DNA of 26,873 bases from Euglena gracilis (Eukaryota > Euglenozoa > Euglenophyceae > Euglenales > Euglenaceae): positions 1-26,873 of the forward strand of contig CAAHFI010545167.1 of NCBI GenBank assembly GCA_900893395.1. Direction: 5' to 3'. Shown here piece by piece: positions 1 to 8,134 of this stretch (its first letter is position 1; every line of letters starts with the position of its first letter). The notes below the pieces were generated by a model, which ran no database searches, was not told the origin of the DNA, and saw only the letters and a program-made list of their open reading frames with translations. A program made the position numbers and the translations under genes.

Positions 1-190
1 GTTGGCCTAGGGTAGATTCGATTAATCGATTAACCGACTAATCGTCCGTGGCCGCCGATTAATCGAATCGTTCGGTCAGGGTTGGGCAATTAACCGTCAT
101 TTTTCAGGTCAAGCAATTAACGATGGTTAATTGGGGTCGGGCGTCGATTAACCAATTTTCGATTAACCGTGCCTGTCCCTCGATTAATTC
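1..190. repeat. Cluster of GATTAAYCG motifs on both strands
   Basis: About ten irregularly spaced copies of a short core (GATTAATCG, GATTAACCG, CAATTAACC and their reverse complements) lie here. Many are self-palindromic, for example TCGATTAATCGA-like stretches. The same words recur at 563-640 and 1391-1445, so the cluster brackets the tRNA-like group. There is no fixed period, so this is not a simple satellite. It may be the remains of a repeat family. Confidence 0.7.
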
Positions 191-561
191 CGATTAACCG
201 TCACTGGATCAATTCTTGCCCCCCCTCAAAATAAAAGTCATTTGCCTTTCTGGCTTCCTTCCTCACTCCAAAAAAGGCCAAGGACCCCCAAAATTTGGTG
301 TCCAGAAAATGTGGCATCAAAAACAGAGTTTTAGATGTTGATTCAAGGCGTTTTGAAAGAATTTTTTCATGGGTCTTATTTTTGGGGGGTTTACGAGACA
401 CCTCGGGCTCCGCAATTTGCCATTGTGAGGCCAGATTGTGCACTGAAATGAGGGGGTCCAGGGCATTATCCAAACCACATTGGCATTGCACAATCTTGCC
501 ATCTTCCTCGAAGAAATGTTCCTAACCCTGGAACATTTCTTCTTCCTGCAACAAAAAAGAA
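191..561. other. Intergenic, with one short hairpin at 510-542
   Basis: I see no convincing gene here. The short frames on both strands show no recognisable motif. A perfect inverted repeat lies at 510-522 and 530-542, with 13-bp arms (GAAGAAATGTTCC) and a 7-nt loop. Its purpose is unknown. Confidence 0.5.
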
Positions 562-761
562 GCGATTAACTGGGGGGGTCACAAGCGATTAACCAGTTTT
601 CAATTAACCATCCAACCTTGGTTCGGTGGGGGGAGATTAATCGGTCCACAAACAGGTGCACAGAAACAGGAGGACAACATCTCACCACCTCATGCAAAAA
701 GACCCCATATCCCAATGTTCAAGACAGAGGCTAAAATGAAAAATGTTCTAATAACATAACC

Positions 762-835
762 ATGCATGTAGCTCAGCGGTAGAGCGGTAGAGCTTCACAA
801 GCGCGTGGTCGTGGGTTCGATCCCCACCATGTATG
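762..835 (+). tRNA. tRNA-Val(CAC)-like gene or pseudogene
   Basis: The acceptor arms 762-768 and 828-834 pair over seven positions with one G-T. The D stem GCTC/GAGC (771-785) is intact, and the T arm GTGGG-TTCGATC-CCCAC (811-827) is perfect. The loop TTCACAA (794-800) puts the anticodon CAC (valine) in the normal place. Odd points are an A1-T72 pair, two mismatches in the anticodon stem and a tandem duplication of GGTAGAGC (778-785 and 786-793) in the D arm. The nearest T run is TTTT at about 864. It may be a tRNA pseudogene or a SINE head rather than a working tRNA. Confidence 0.55.
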
Positions 836-882
836 AGATTTACGACAATTCGCACAGTTATTTTATCAACAAAAGTCGAACC

Positions 883-958
883 AAAAAAAGACGAGTTGGG
901 AATTGAACCCACGACCACAGGGTTAACAACCGCACACCTAACCACTGGCCATTCGCCT
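883..958 (-). tRNA. tRNA-Asn(GTT)-like gene with T7 terminator
   Basis: Read on the minus strand, AGGCGAA (958-952) pairs with CTCGTCT (895-889) over six of seven positions. An A box (TGGCCAGTGG) and a B box (GGTTCAATTCC) are present. The loop TTGTTAA gives anticodon GTT (asparagine). The D arm is one base short and the anticodon stem has a mismatch. A T7 run (883-889, minus strand) ends the gene as an RNA polymerase III terminator would. It converges on the tRNA-like gene at 762-835 and shares its 5' acceptor sequence with the one at 1212-1281, so these two may be one repeat family. Confidence 0.5.
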
Positions 959-1211
959 TCTGATACCTTGCAAGCCAGAAAGAAGTTTCAGAGGCTAACA
1001 ACCCTGGTTCTCTTCAACATCACCATTCCCTCATCAATGAATGAAGTGAAGTGAAGTGGATTGGTTTTTGGTGAAGTGCCAGTGATTCCCAAGTCAGTCA
1101 GAGCACTGTCTGGTCCGGTCAATACCTCACTTTGCTTTGAACTGTTTTCCAAGAACAAAATTGAAAAAATGCACATCACACCAATTTTTTGCAAGAAAAT
1201 GACCAAACAAG

Positions 1212-1281
1212 GGGCGAACCAGGGATCGAACCCAGAAGCATCGGGTTGTTAGCCCTGCGCTCACCACTGAGCTATTCGCCT
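1212..1281 (-). tRNA. tRNA-Val(AAC)-like gene or pseudogene
   Basis: Minus strand. The acceptor AGGCGAA pairs with TTCGCCC over six of seven positions. The D stem GCTC/GAGC is intact and the T arm CTGGG-TTCGATC-CCTGG is nearly perfect. The loop CTAACAA carries anticodon AAC (valine). Only three base pairs of the anticodon stem form. No T4 run follows closely, unlike the neighbour at 883-958. This is probably a decayed tRNA or the head of a tRNA-derived SINE. Confidence 0.55.
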
Positions 1282-1390
1282 GTACTGTTAAACGTATTCT
1301 TTTTCCTAGGGCTCTCGCGCTATAAATTTTCTTCGTTGTTCGCTTTGTGGATGTTGATTTTTGTGTTCCTTTGTGAAAGTGTCCTAAATT

Positions 1391-1445
1391 GACCAATTAA
1401 TCGTTAATCGTCTGACACCCCCGATTAATCGCAATTAATCGTTCG
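1391..1445. repeat. GATTAATCG repeat cluster, right side
   Basis: Four to five further copies of the AATTAATCG/GATTAATCG core seen at 1-190. Together the clusters flank the three tRNA-like genes. Confidence 0.65.
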
Positions 1446-2547
1446 ACTTGATAAACCATTCATGAATCCTTCTTGGTCAATGAGAAATTGAGTTTTGCCT
1501 GAAAAAAAGCAACACAACCTATGAAAGGAAAAGGAACCCGAAACTCCGTTGTGCGGTCAGCGCTCATATGAACAGCGGAATCATTGCAATTCAAATCCCA
1601 ATGCAACACATAAAATGAACTCAAAAGAAGAAACAAGAAACTCGTTTGCAACAATGCCAACACAATGTTGTGTGGCGTGTTACACAATTGGGATGGCTTG
1701 CGGGCTCAGTTATAAATTGTGATTGGAAAGTGTTCTTTAAATTTCATCCACCAAAAAGATATGTGAAAAATGTTACTTCCTCAAGAAAATTAAAAAAATT
1801 GGGTGGCTTCAATGCCAACACCTCTCCCCCATGAATTTGACTCTCCACGGAGGTTTCGACCTTGATGGTGCGGGTGCACTCCTGTCATTCCCTGGGCACA
1901 GCCCTCAGCCACCAGGGGGGTCCCCATTTTTGCCGTGCCGAGGGGGTCAGTCCCCAGGGGGGGTCCACCGTGGCGGACAGCCGGAATTTCCCAAAGGAAA
2001 TTCATTGGTATGGTTCGGCATGCCATGCTTTGCTGTGCCGAGGGGGTCCTACCACCGGGGGGGGGGTGGCTGCCGAACCTCCGAGCTATTTACAACACAA
2101 CGTGACATCGTCGTAGGGGAAGGGTTAGGGGAAGGTCGCCTCGGTTTCACGTCACCGAAGGTGGTGAGAGTTATTTACAAACTCAAGTGTGCTTTGTGAC
2201 ATTGAAAAAGAGCGAAGCCCACTTTCTCGTGTGGTCATCATGGCCCCTAGGGGGTCCTGGTGGTTAGCGTACATGTGCAACAGAGAGCAACGTGCTCCGT
2301 CCGCCCGCTGCTTCCGCCTTCCGTCGTCCCGCCTCTGATGTTCCTGTGTCCTCCGGCTCCTGCACTGGTGCATCCTGCGTGTGGTGGTTTTCGGTGAGTT
2401 TTGTGTTTGTCAAGCTTGAGAGGTGGCAAATCATGCTCACAAGTTGCAAGGGAGCCCAAGGGCTGGTGCGAGGTGCAGAGACCACTACAGTCAGTTGGTA
2501 GATAAAAGGCTTAATATCCATTTACGATTGGCACGGGGTATGTGTAC
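1446..2547. other. No gene recognised; short C/G-rich direct repeats
   Basis: The frames here show no family motif. Between about 1895 and 2075 the words GTGCCGAGGGGGTC and a run of C or G occur twice (about 1936 and 2036). A motif CCAAAGGAAATTCATTGG at about 1993 recurs with one change at about 5575 inside another repeat cluster. The rest looks like unique or decayed sequence. Part of 2200-2547 may be the 3' tail of the LINE fragment that ends at 2548. Confidence 0.4.
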
Positions 2548-3132
2548 TTACGTCACCGCAATACAAAAGCTGTTCAGGGCATTGCCCCAAGCCAATTGTC
2601 GGCCTAGCTCTCGGATCAAGGCCATTCCAATGCCCTGCCACACATTGGCTTCCACGCCCCTAGCCGTTGTGTGGCTGATGCATGTGGAGATAAAGCCTTG
2701 TCCGGCTTCACTCATGCCTCCATAGCAGTCCATGACCAAGGGTACAAAGGTCCAGCCACGCCGCTTGCAAGGGTCTCCATACTTGGCAATTTTGTCATCC
2801 TCCTGTCGGTGGTGCCAGTTGTCCACTTGAGCTGGAGGTAGTGGGTGCCAGACATCGATGGCAGTGGGTCCATTGGCGTCAAACCGGGTGATGAACACGT
2901 CTCCAGGTCGGGTGCCATCCTAGGCTTTCTCTTCTCGACGTGCTGGGAAGCCAGCTCGCTGGGCAAGGCTTAGGACAAAGCTTTGTACCGCCCCGTGCTG
3001 CCGAGTAAGGCTGTTGCGGTGGCAGCAGACGAGGTGGTGGCCAATTGTGTCAAGCACACTCCTGCATTGTGGACATCCAAGCGAGTCTCCTTCATCAGAT
3101 TTTACTACAGGGGCACCCAGGGTTCATTGCGC
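2548..3132 (-). pseudogene. LINE fragment: C-terminal zinc finger and nuclease-like domain
   Basis: A single minus-strand frame runs from about 3132 to the stop codon at 2548-2550, broken by one in-frame TAG (2920-2922). It starts with an LGAPV-type segment, then a Cys/His cluster (GCPQC at about 3064-3078, then GHH and VCCH). It continues with AQRAGFP, RPGDVF (D codon 2899-2901), a second Asp in AIDVW (2854-2856), then KYGDPC, FVPLV and a YGG motif. This order matches the C-terminal tail found after the reverse transcriptase in many LINEs. The RP-x-D-V plus second D-V spacing resembles the catalytic core of restriction-like endonucleases, but that is inference. The upstream part ends where the large LINE at 12562 is cut, so this shows what that copy has lost. 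It may come from a related but different copy. Confidence 0.75.
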
Positions 3133-3183
3133 CAAAACTCTTTGGTGGGAATGAGGGTTTCCATTCCTACTGGGGGTGTGATC

Positions 3184-3245
3184 CCCATGTCCCCCCCCCG
3201 TGTCCCCGTGTCCCCCCCCCCGTGTCCTGTACTTCAGCCCCCCCC
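3184..3245 (+). repeat. CCGTGTCCCC low-complexity repeat
   Basis: C-runs of 7-10 nt are separated by GTGTC or ATGTC. Related tracts lie at about 4420-4470 and, with GTGAC instead of GTGTC, at 15.0, 15.3, 16.4 and 19.1 kb. It lies about 70 nt upstream of the spliced gene at 3313 and may belong to its 5' flank. Confidence 0.6.
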
Positions 3246-3312
3246 TCTGCCTAATCGCGACTGTTTGCTGCCAGACCTTTCTTCATTAATGCATTCTCGC
3301 AAGCCCGAGACC

Positions 3313-4072
3313 ATGAAGCCCAAGCGTGGTTTTGAAACTGAAAGAAGAAAGCAAGTTTGTGAACTTCATGAAGAACATTATATTGCCATTGATCAAGAAC
3401 TCCAAGACGTCGAAGATGGAAAACCAGCATTCTCGGACATTGCAAGGTCCCCACCCCCAATGGTTTTTTCCCCATCCCATTCTTCTAGGCGGCTGATTTC
3501 CTCCTTCAAGTTGACATGCAGTGTTGATTGGTTAAGAGAAAAAATCCGCACAAGATGGCAATCTGTCACTGGCATCGGCGCGATGCGTCGTCAAAGGCAG
3601 GCTCCAAAAGAAAAAGAAGCCGTCGATGATGGCCTCGTTGCTGTGCATGAGGTACTCGCTACCAACGAATGTCACAAAAAGAAGGAAAAAGAATGGATGG
3701 ACGACATTATCAAGCTTCTCACCACAATTCGGATTCCTCCGCCCTTGAGCCTTGATCCAAAAACAGCCAATTTAGGTTCCACCCGTTTTAATGCACGTGT
3801 TTTATTCTATTGCTTCCTTTAGTGGACGTTCAACAGGACTTTCGTGACAAAATCATTGATTATTGGGCTGCCAGCCGAGATGCATTGAAATACACCGAAG
3901 CAGTGGAGCCCATAAATGTGGGTGTGAATTACAGATTTTCAATTCCCATTCCCCTGTCCTTCAGCTTCCAGTTGGGTCAGAAAATGTCCGGGTGATGGTT
4001 TTCCCTAACCAACCTGATGCTTCTTGTGGTTTCATGAAAAACCATTCCCCCATGACGCCAAACACTTTGTAA
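3313..4072 (+). CDS. Spliced gene of unknown function, HTH-like segment, three micro-introns
   Basis: I predict four exons: 3313-3446, 3489-3775, 3823-3923 and 3965-4072 (stop TAA 4070-4072). Each intron is GT-AG with a pyrimidine-rich 3' end (TTCTAG, CTTTAG, CTTCAG) and is 42, 47 or 41 nt long. The joined exons total 630 nt, an intact frame of 209 residues. The ATG at 3313 has A at -3; an in-frame ATG at 3289 is an alternative. Residues about 35-75 (SDIARR, WLREKIRTRW) look like a helix-turn-helix, followed by a charged segment (KKKEKEWMDDIIKLL) and a short C-terminal part (ENVRVMVFPNQPDASCGF). I do not recognise the family. It could be a small DNA-binding host protein or part of a DNA transposon. 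No base in the exons breaks the frame, which argues for a real or recent gene. Confidence 0.6.
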
Positions 4073-4161
4073 CTCTGAGGTTCCATCCGGATTATGGATC
4101 AAAAGGGTCAATGTTTCAGCATGAAAAATGTTTGAAGCTGTGTCAAATTTTTCTCTCTAAA

Positions 4162-4167
4162 AATAAA
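4162..4167 (+). promoter_or_regulatory. Possible polyadenylation signal AATAAA
   Basis: AATAAA lies 90 nt downstream of the TAA of the spliced gene and follows a T-rich stretch. The position is right for its 3' end, but the motif is common in A-rich sequence. Confidence 0.35.
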
Positions 4168-4174
4168 AAGAACA

Positions 4175-4328
4175 ATGAAACCACGCATTGACACTTCTGA
4201 CGAGGAGGTGGAAGCCCCTCCTTCCGCCGCTTCTTCGAGCTCTCCCCCGTGATTCTATAGCTCAAGTTTCAGCTGCGATGGGTTTGTCTTTTGATGAGCT
4301 CCGCCGCCTGCTTTCCACGGATGACTGA
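4175..4328 (+). pseudogene. Short coding-like segment with one reading-frame shift
   Basis: ATG at 4175 opens an acidic, Ser/Pro-rich stretch (MKPRIDTSDEEVEAPP). In the next frame it continues as DSIAQVSAAMGLSFDELRR and ends at TGA 4326-4328. The frame changes at a CCCCC run near 4250, so a homopolymer length error or a real one-base change would explain it. It starts just after the polyadenylation signal of the upstream gene. Its first residues (MKPR) recall the start of that gene (MKPK), but I see no further similarity. It could be an exon of a neighbouring gene or a relic. Confidence 0.3.
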
Positions 4329-4660
4329 GGAGTTTCGTGGGAAGGGGGCTGTCTTTTGCGCTGCTTCCATGTCTCCAGGAAGTTTTTGTGTCTTCAAATG
4401 CGAAAAAAATGGCCTGTTTCCCCCGTGTCCCTCCCCCCCCGTGTCCCCCCCCCGTGTCCCGCCCCACCCCCACTGAAGGAATGCACACATCCAGGCGATT
4501 GCATGCGGCCATGTTTGGCAGGAAAATTGAACGGTGTCGGCTCCCGACAAGGATTTTTGCAGTTTTTCATCAGTTTCAGGTTGTTTTAAACAGCTGAGAT
4601 CGCCGAATTGTTCTTTTGCGCCAAACCTCAGGATGTCACTCACTTATGCTAAGAGTGAAT
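4329..4660. other. C-rich repeat and coding-like minus-strand stretch
   Basis: 4420-4470 is a second CCGTGTCCCCC tract like the one at 3184. On the minus strand 4490-4643 reads as ordinary-looking protein (FGDLSCLKQPETDEKL, TWPHAIAWMCAFLQ) and could be a downstream exon of the minus-strand locus at 4666-5370. No convincing splice join was found. Confidence 0.3.
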
Positions 4661-4665
4661 TTGTC

Positions 4666-5370
4666 CTAAAAACAGGGGGTGCAGAAAATACGTCGACACT
4701 TAACTTCGTTTTTTTCTAACATCGGCGTTTTTGTCACCACAGGACCCCCGGGATCCGCAACACATTCCTCGTAAGGGGGAATTCGAAGGGGGAAAGGGGA
4801 AAGCAACTCGTCCGCCTGCAAAACGTTGTTTGCCAACCCACCCTTGGCCTCCTGTGCTTTTTTGGCCCTTTCATGCGTAACGAGGAGACGCATCAAAGCA
4901 TTGAATTGCGGGAACTGGCTTACAGATGAGGGTACGATGATGGCAAAAACGGGAGCCAATGCCTTGTAAATGTTGCTCACAGCATTTACATATGTCCGAA
5001 AACTGGACACTCGCATGGATCGAAGGCGGCCATCTTTTCCAGCCTTCTCCTGCCTTGTTTTGACCCAGGCATCGGCTTCCTGCTGCGTTTTAAAAAGTTC
5101 GCGAGCAGCAATGCACCATCTGGCCCATCCCACCAAAACTTCGTCCAAAGAGGCAAAAACAACGCCATGCCGGTTGCAAACATCAATGTCCTCAAAAAAC
5201 ATTTCAACGCAGCATGGTTCTTGGGGCCTAGGTCTTCATTTTCACCACCGGTGGGGAGAGCCCAAAAGGGCATCCACTACTGTGGCTCCTAGGGACCCAG
5301 CACCACGTAAAACAGTCAAAAATCATCTACGTTAGGGGGGTGGGGCATCTGAGCTTCCATCATGTTGGCA
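4666..5370 (-). pseudogene. Repeated coding-like element, possibly recombinase-related
   Basis: The minus strand carries a 178-residue open frame (5202-4666) with normal protein composition: VFASLDEVLVGWARWC, a basic stretch, FRTYVNAVSNIYKALAP, FNALMRLLVTHERAKKAQ, then ADELL. The helical layout ending in a TY.NAVS segment and an (A)DEL segment recalls the N-terminal core-binding half of tyrosine recombinases. No catalytic R-HxxR-Y set is visible, so this is weak. The upstream part (5202-5370) is shared with 20440-20560: GGATGCCCTTTTGGGCTCTC and a GCATCTGAGC.TCCATCA block occur at both loci in the same order and strand. So this is a dispersed element rather than a single-copy gene. Confidence 0.4.
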
Positions 5371-5493
5371 AAACGCTGCATTGGACTGTGAGGGAAAAAG
5401 ATTGGAGGGTAAAAAAACATGAAAAAATTCGGATTCCAATCACTAGTGAACATGTGCGTACTAGTGATATGTTCACTAGTGCACACTTGGGAC

Positions 5494-5664
5494 TACCCCC
5501 CCCCTTTATTGTCCACCGACCTGCCCCCGGGAGGCCCGACCGGACAATAAAGGGGGGGGACAATAAAGGGGTACCAAAGGAATTTCATTGGCCGGGCCAA
5601 AAAAAACCCCCGTCGGCCGGGGCCCAGGGACAATAAAGGGGGGGGATAATAAAGGGGGGGGGTA
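5494..5664. mobile_element. Short inverted-repeat element, TACCCC...TTTATTGTCC ends
   Basis: The left end is TACCCC followed by a C run and TTTATTGTCC (5494-5514). The right end has GGACAATAAAGG plus a G run and TA (about 5627-5664), with an internal copy at 5532-5549. It is non-coding and MITE-sized. It resembles, in layout only, the elements at 15474 and 15756. Confidence 0.5.
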
Positions 5665-5687
5665 ACATGACCCCCCCCCTATTTGTC

Positions 5688-5735
5688 CCCCCCCTAATTG
5701 GCCAGAGCCCAAGTGGCCAATTAGGGGGGGGGTTA
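5688..5735. repeat. Hairpin with CCCCCTAATTGGCCA arms
   Basis: Arms of a C run plus CTAATTGGCCA and its reverse complement (TGGCCAATTAG plus a G run) enclose GAGCCCAAG. The same arm sequence recurs in inverted pairs at about 5797-5815 and 5827-5857. Confidence 0.6.
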
Positions 5736-5919
5736 CTCATTTCAAGGGAAAATGCCTTTATTCGGGTGTTTACGGGGTTCGCAACTATAGGTCCAGGTGG
5801 CCAATTAGGGGGGTTAGGGGTACCCCCCCCTAATTGTCCCCCCCACTAATTGGCCAGAAGGGGGTCTGGGCGGAGGGCGGCCAAATAGGGGGGGGGTGTT
5901 GGTAGTGATCAAAAGTGGC

Positions 5920-5953
5920 CATTCACTAGTGCGCTATAGCGCACTAGTGAATG
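5920..5953. repeat. Perfect 34-bp palindrome
   Basis: The sequence is identical to its reverse complement over 34 bp, with CACTAGTGCG outside and GCTATAGC in the centre, and no spacer. It forms part of the right end of the element at 5440-5975. Confidence 0.85.
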
Positions 5954-6066
5954 CCCAAAGTTCACTAGTGAATGCTAAAAACGCGATTATTGGCCGATAG
6001 GGATCTCGTTAGGAACCGCTAGGCTACTGTGGGGAAGCCCGTGAATTTGGGTAACGTTTTTTAGCC

Positions 6067-6164
6067 AAAATCGGGGGTTCAATCACGATTCCCGGTGCGG
6101 AAACGGGGGGCGCTGAAGGCGCCCCCCGTTTCCGCACCGGGAATCGTGATTGAACCCTGATTTT
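6067..6164. repeat. Long hairpin, 46-47-bp arms, 5-nt loop
   Basis: Left arm 6067-6113 and right arm 6119-6164 are almost perfectly complementary; one short G run differs. The loop is TGAAG, the tip is GC-rich (GGGGGGCGC/GCGCCCCCC) and the ends are AAAATC and GATTTT. Such a structure is a fold-back element, not a terminator-sized stem. It shares its ends and GC tip with the hairpin at 22356-22463. Confidence 0.85.
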
Positions 6165-6169
6165 CTTAT

Positions 6170-6509
6170 AGAACTGCTTGAAGAGGGTAGTGTACGAAGA
6201 ACCAGAGCACCACATTGTTTTTGCTCACGACATTTGGCAATACGTTGTGTATTTGCATCTCTGTCGTTCCTGCAGGAAGGATAGATCTGACCATGTTTCA
6301 ACACAAATTTCGCATTCCACTCACGAAGTTTCATGGCACAATGCCCACGGCATTTGGCCATTGCCAATGATGGTTCTCAATGAGGTGATCAACAACTTTA
6401 GCATAATCAACAAAATGTCTTCCCTGAGTGAGCATAATAATGGGAAGCACAGCCCTTTTTTCTGTACAAAAATACCTGCTCGTGATGTGGCCAAAGGTTG
6501 TGCACGCAA
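6170..6509 (-). pseudogene. Coding-like minus-strand sequence of unknown nature
   Basis: Two overlapping minus-strand frames read like protein: REDILLIMLKLLITSLR (about 6430-6380) and then KCRGHCAMKLREWNAKF, YPSCRND and KCREQKQCG (about 6350-6215), a Cys-rich pattern that could bind zinc. The frame must change near 6370. I do not recognise the protein. The long hairpin at 6067-6164 sits directly at its 3' side. Short tandem copies of ACCGCGGTTTC lie at 6522-6551. Confidence 0.25.
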
Positions 6510-6772
6510 CAGCTCGCGGTTCTACCGCGGTTTCACCGCGGTTTCCTGGGTAACGTCTTTTGCAGACCTGTCTTTTTCCAATGAATGCTATTGAAGCCTC
6601 TCGGGCAGCCGAGAAAGCAAGACGGTTGGCAAGAAAAGGTGGAGTGGGGCAACATTGTGAAGATTTTTGGTGATAGACAAGAAGAAAAAGGCAGAGGCTC
6701 TGGAGGTGTGGGTTCCTCCGTGGGTATGCTTCACGCCATTGTTTCGGGACTTTTTTGTTGATTTTCCTATGA

Positions 6773-8134
6773 TGTCAGAGATGTCAGAGAAGGAAGAGGA
6801 CATGGCAAGAGAGGGAAGAACATGAAGAGTTCCTAAACAGAGAAGGTTTGGAAAGAGATTACAAGCCCCCATGGCAGAGAGGTCGACCCAGTTATCATAT
6901 ATCTCAACAGAGTTCTCCTCAACCCCAGCTCCACCAACAAGTGAGTCTGGGGCCCCCCTGTACAGAAAGCCCATCAGTGGGCATTACACAAACAGGCCCA
7001 CCAGTGGGCATCCCAGTGAACAGTCCATTTCAAGGCCCACCAGTGGCAGAAGCCAAGTATGCTCATCTGTCACATCAATCTTACAAATGTACATTCCATC
7101 ACAGGCCAACCTTTGGGGTGAACCCCTGCAATCCCAGCAACCTCTACAATCAAACTGGAGCAGAGAAGAAGAACAGAGGAAGAATTGGAACAGAGAAGAA
7201 GAACAGAGAAGAAGAGAAGCTGAACTCTTCAGAAGCCTCAGAGCTTTTCTCAGCACAGGCCAGAGTACAGAAGCCCCCCCTTCCAACACCACTTTACAAC
7301 CCTGGCCTGCCAGCACCCTTAATCCCAGATGTGGCACTGCATCACCATCAGTCCCCCACTGTGCTTTGTGCCTGCACCTTTCTCTTTTGACTCACAAAAT
7401 CCCCCCCAAAGAGGGGAAAATTCAGCAAAAAAACCCCACCCACAAACACAAGAGGTTCATGAATCCCAGCCAGAGACAGCTACAAATGAAAAGAAACCAG
7501 ATGCAGCCCAACAAAGGTCAACATCAGCTCCCCAACATCACCCCCCCTGGAGAGGGGGGGGGGCAGGCCCACCATTTCGAATTTTTAAAATTCCAACAAA
7601 GCCCACCATGTTTGATGGCACACAGTGGGCAAAACTGGGCACAGTGATCCTGCAAGAGGAGCCTTCCCCCTGTCATTGGAAAGACCCCCCACAGACACCA
7701 TATTTCCCAGCCTCCCCAACCAACACCCCCCTGGAAGGGATCCCAGTTTGGGAAAAACCGAAGTTTCGGTCCCTCAGGGAAAATTTTTTTGGAGAAGGCA
7801 ATTGAGACAGCAAGCTGGAGGCACATTATTTCATGAGTGGGTCGCAAAAAAATTGGCAACATTCAAGAAAAATGGGCTGACATTGGCAGAACAGTGGACA
7901 TTCGACAGTCACAAAAACCGTTGTACACTGACACGAAGCCCACGACGCAACTGCCAGCACCAGTTGCTGTGCAAGCGCCCCCCCCCACCAAGAAAGAACC
8001 TGATCCTGGAAAAAATCAGGATCGCCCAAATTCTCCATCAATACCGACCAGAGGGGCAACGCGAGGAGGGAATGGACATGTCGCACATAAAAAAAGTGCG
8101 CCGAACTATCGCAGGAAAATCAAACAGAAAGTGA
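6773..8134 (+). pseudogene. LINE first part: Pro/Gln-rich, charged coiled segment
   Basis: The reading passes through several frames. It starts with CQRCQRRKRTWQEREEHE (from 6773) and GLERDYKPPWQRGRP, then in the next frame a Ser/Thr/Pro-rich stretch with repeats of PTSGHP-type, then NWSREEEQRKNWNREEEQ, a short charged repeat likely to be helical. A further frame gives a Pro/Gln-rich segment (about 7390-7560) and FKIPTKPTMFDGTQW (about 7590-7630). The start codon cannot be fixed. The composition fits LINE ORF1 or gag-like nucleic-acid-binding proteins, but no fold is recognisable, so the assignment comes mainly from its position upstream of the 2A/RT part. Confidence 0.45.

Larger units (their letters stand above)
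5440..5975. mobile_element. Composite fold-back element bounded by CACTAGTG boxes
   Basis: Three CACTAGTG-type boxes lie at the left end (about 5445-5480) and three or more at the right end (about 5921-5971), in mirror order. Next to them is GGGACTACC on the left and GGTAGTGATC on the right. The arrangement is that of a short non-autonomous element with subterminal palindromes. The inside is filled by at least two further C/G-tipped inverted repeats (5494-5664 and 5688-5735), which suggests nesting. No protein is encoded. I could not fix a target-site duplication. Confidence 0.5.

Noticed and set aside
1831-2199. 122-residue plus-strand frame
   Set aside because: Gly/Pro-rich translation of C/G repeats; no start context or homologous motif.
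2983-3312. Extension of the spliced gene upstream to 2983
   Set aside because: This part overlaps the antisense LINE fragment and a C-run repeat and has no natural composition; the ATG at 3313 is preferred.
6067-6164. Hairpin read as a transcription terminator
   Set aside because: The arms are far longer than a terminator stem, no T run follows, and similar structures occur as dispersed elements.
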